DNA from: Enterobacter sp. kpr-6
GTDB lineage: Bacteria > Pseudomonadota > Gammaproteobacteria > Enterobacterales > Enterobacteriaceae
Direction: 5' to 3'
Length of the DNA: 64,000 nucleotides
Assembly (NCBI RefSeq): GCF_900116015.1
Contig: NZ_FOYH01000003.1
Span: 496,001-560,000, forward strand
Under the pieces are notes generated by a model that saw nothing but the letters and a program-made list of their open reading frames with translations, did not search any database and was not told the origin of the DNA. The translations under genes were made by a program, and so were the position numbers. Positions 62,702 to 64,000 of this stretch are shown one piece after another. The first letter of the stretch is position 1; each line of letters starts with the position of its first letter.

Positions 62702-64000
62702 TCAGGCGACAGCCTGGCTAACTTTAGGCATGGCAAGGCTTAACGCCTGTTGTTCATCCGTCTGACCGTGAAGCAGTTCCCCGGCGATCTCACCTTCACG
62801 CATCACAAGAATGCGGTCAGCCACGCCGAGCACTTCCGGCAGATCGCTTGAGGCAAACAGCACCGCAACGCCGCGTGCAGCCAGCGCATAAATGACGTTG
62901 TAGATTTCATGCTTGGCACCCACGTCGATACCGCGCGTCGGCTCATCAAGCAAAATGACGTTCATCTCTTCCGACAGCCAGCGCCCGAGAATGGCTTTCT
63001 GCTGGTTACCGCCGGACAGGTTCATGATCAACTGTTCCGCACCGGGTGTTTTGATGTTCAGCGAGCGGATATGGTGATCGGCGTTTTGCTCTTCCCAGCC
63101 GTCGTTAATCAGGCAGCCTGCACGGATGTACTTGCGGCGGGCGCTGATATTGATGTTGTCGCGGACCGAATGCACCGGAATGATGCCCTCGGCTTTGCGG
63201 TCTTCCGGGCAGAGCATCATGCCCGCACGGATGGCGTGCGCCGGTTTTTGGATGTCCACCGCTTTACCGTCGATCCAGACCTGCCCTCCGGTAATACGGG
63301 TGCCGCCAAACAGCCCTTTCATTAATTCACTACGTCCGGCACCGACCAGACCAAACAGGCCGACAATCTCGCCGCGTTTAACGGAGAGGCTGACCGGTTT
63401 ACGCACGCCCGGCGCTTTGACTTCATCCAGGCGCAGCATTTCTTCGCCGTATTCACGCGGCTGCCAGCCATAGATATCGCCCAGCTCACGGCCCACCATC
63501 GCCTGCACCAGCGAGTCATGATTGACCTGCTGCATGTCGCTGAAGGTGCGCACGTAGCGCCCATCTTTAAACACGGTGATGGCGTCGCTCAGGGCAAAGA
63601 TTTCTTCCATACGGTGCGACACATAAAGGATCACGCGCCCTTCATCGCGCAACTCGCGGATAACGCGGAACAGATTGTCGATTTCCCGCGCCGAGAGCGA
63701 ACTGGTCGGCTCGTCAAAGGCGATCACTTTGGCGTTACGTGCCAGCGCTTTGGCGATCTCCACCATCTGCCACTGACCGATGGAGAGATATTTCAGTGGT
63801 GTTTGCGGATCGATATCCAGGCCCAGATGCTTTAACTGCAAACCGGCTTCGTAGTTAAGCAGCGAGCGATTGACCAGCCCGCCCTTGTGCGGCAGTTGCC
63901 CGAGATAGATATTCTCGGCCACCGTCATTTCCGGCACCAGGTGCAGTTCCTGGTAAATAATCGCCACGCCCGCATTCAGCGCGGCAGTGGTATCGGCAAA
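62702..64000 (-). CDS. araG: AraG, L-arabinose ABC transporter ATPase (N-terminus beyond window)
   Basis: Partial: 432 codons visible to the right edge, compared with 504 residues in E. coli, so about 72 N-terminal residues with the first Walker A are outside. Two ATPase halves are seen: the first with [15 protein letters not shown] and [11 protein letters not shown], the second with [10 protein letters not shown] (Walker A), [15 protein letters not shown] and [12 protein letters not shown]. The gene precedes araH in araFGH. Confidence 0.96.
   Translation of the reverse strand, partial: FADTTAALNAGVAIIYQELHLVPEMTVAENIYLGQLPHKGGLVNRSLLNYEAGLQLKHLGLDIDPQTPLKYLSIGQWQMVEIAKALARNAKVIAFDEPTSSLSAREIDNLFRVIRELRDEGRVILYVSHRMEEIFALSDAITVFKDGRYVRTFSDMQQVNHDSLVQAMVGRELGDIYGWQPREYGEEMLRLDEVKAPGVRKPVSLSVKRGEIVGLFGLVGAGRSELMKGLFGGTRITGGQVWIDGKAVDIQKPAHAIRAGMMLCPEDRKAEGIIPVHSVRDNINISARRKYIRAGCLINDGWEEQNADHHIRSLNIKTPGAEQLIMNLSGGNQQKAILGRWLSEEMNVILLDEPTRGIDVGAKHEIYNVIYALAARGVAVLFASSDLPEVLGVADRILVMREGEIAGELLHGQTDEQQALSLAMPKVSQAVA

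Overview
The window is a chromosomal segment of an enterobacterium (Enterobacteriaceae). The host is inferred from near-complete collinearity with the E. coli K-12 yebE-to-araG interval and from protein lengths that match E. coli within a few residues. Accessory content (Csu-type pilus, rhamnogalacturonide catabolism, an ERIC element, families of GGGAGAGGG palindromes) suggests an Enterobacter/Lelliottia/Leclercia-like, plant- or environment-associated member rather than E. coli. The genus cannot be fixed from this sequence alone. No tRNA, rRNA, CRISPR array, transposase or integrase was seen.

Layout. 1-11.9 kb: yebE (cut by the window edge), yebF, yebG (LexA box), purT (PurR box), the Entner-Doudoroff/pentose phosphate block eda-edd-zwf with its regulator hexR, then pykA, lpxM and mepM. 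11.9-14.5 kb: zinc importer znuA / znuCB, divergent around a Zur box. 14.6-20.7 kb: ruvBA (LexA box), yebB, ruvC-yebC, nudB-aspS. 20.9-28.0 kb: yecD-yecE, yecN, cmoAB, cutC, yecM, argS. The torYZ pair that lies between cmoB and cutC in E. coli is absent. 28.0-30.9 kb: an accessory rhamnogalacturonide pair (rhiT-rhiN).

31.1-58.1 kb is the motility and chemotaxis supercluster, transcribed leftwards: flhDC, motAB-cheAW, tar-tap-cheRBYZ, flhBAE. Two complete chaperone-usher pilus operons have been slotted into it. A Csu-type (archaic, spore-coat-U) operon of five genes sits exactly between cheW and tar, co-oriented with the che genes. A classical four-gene fimbrial operon sits between cheZ and flhB in the opposite orientation. 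Both fall at transcription-unit boundaries. The Csu operon ends in its own intrinsic terminator, and an almost perfect sigma-28 promoter for tar survives just after it, so the chemotaxis operon should remain under flagellar control. A strong CRP site precedes the Csu operon and another precedes flhD, so one signal could act on both attachment and swimming. 58.8-64.0 kb: uspC, otsBA and araHG (araG cut by the window edge), as in E. coli.

The most interesting unit is therefore the swimming/adhesion mosaic at 31-58 kb, where flagellar, chemotactic and two unrelated pilus systems are interleaved, next to genes for a pectin-derived sugar. Whether this arrangement is already described could not be checked here.
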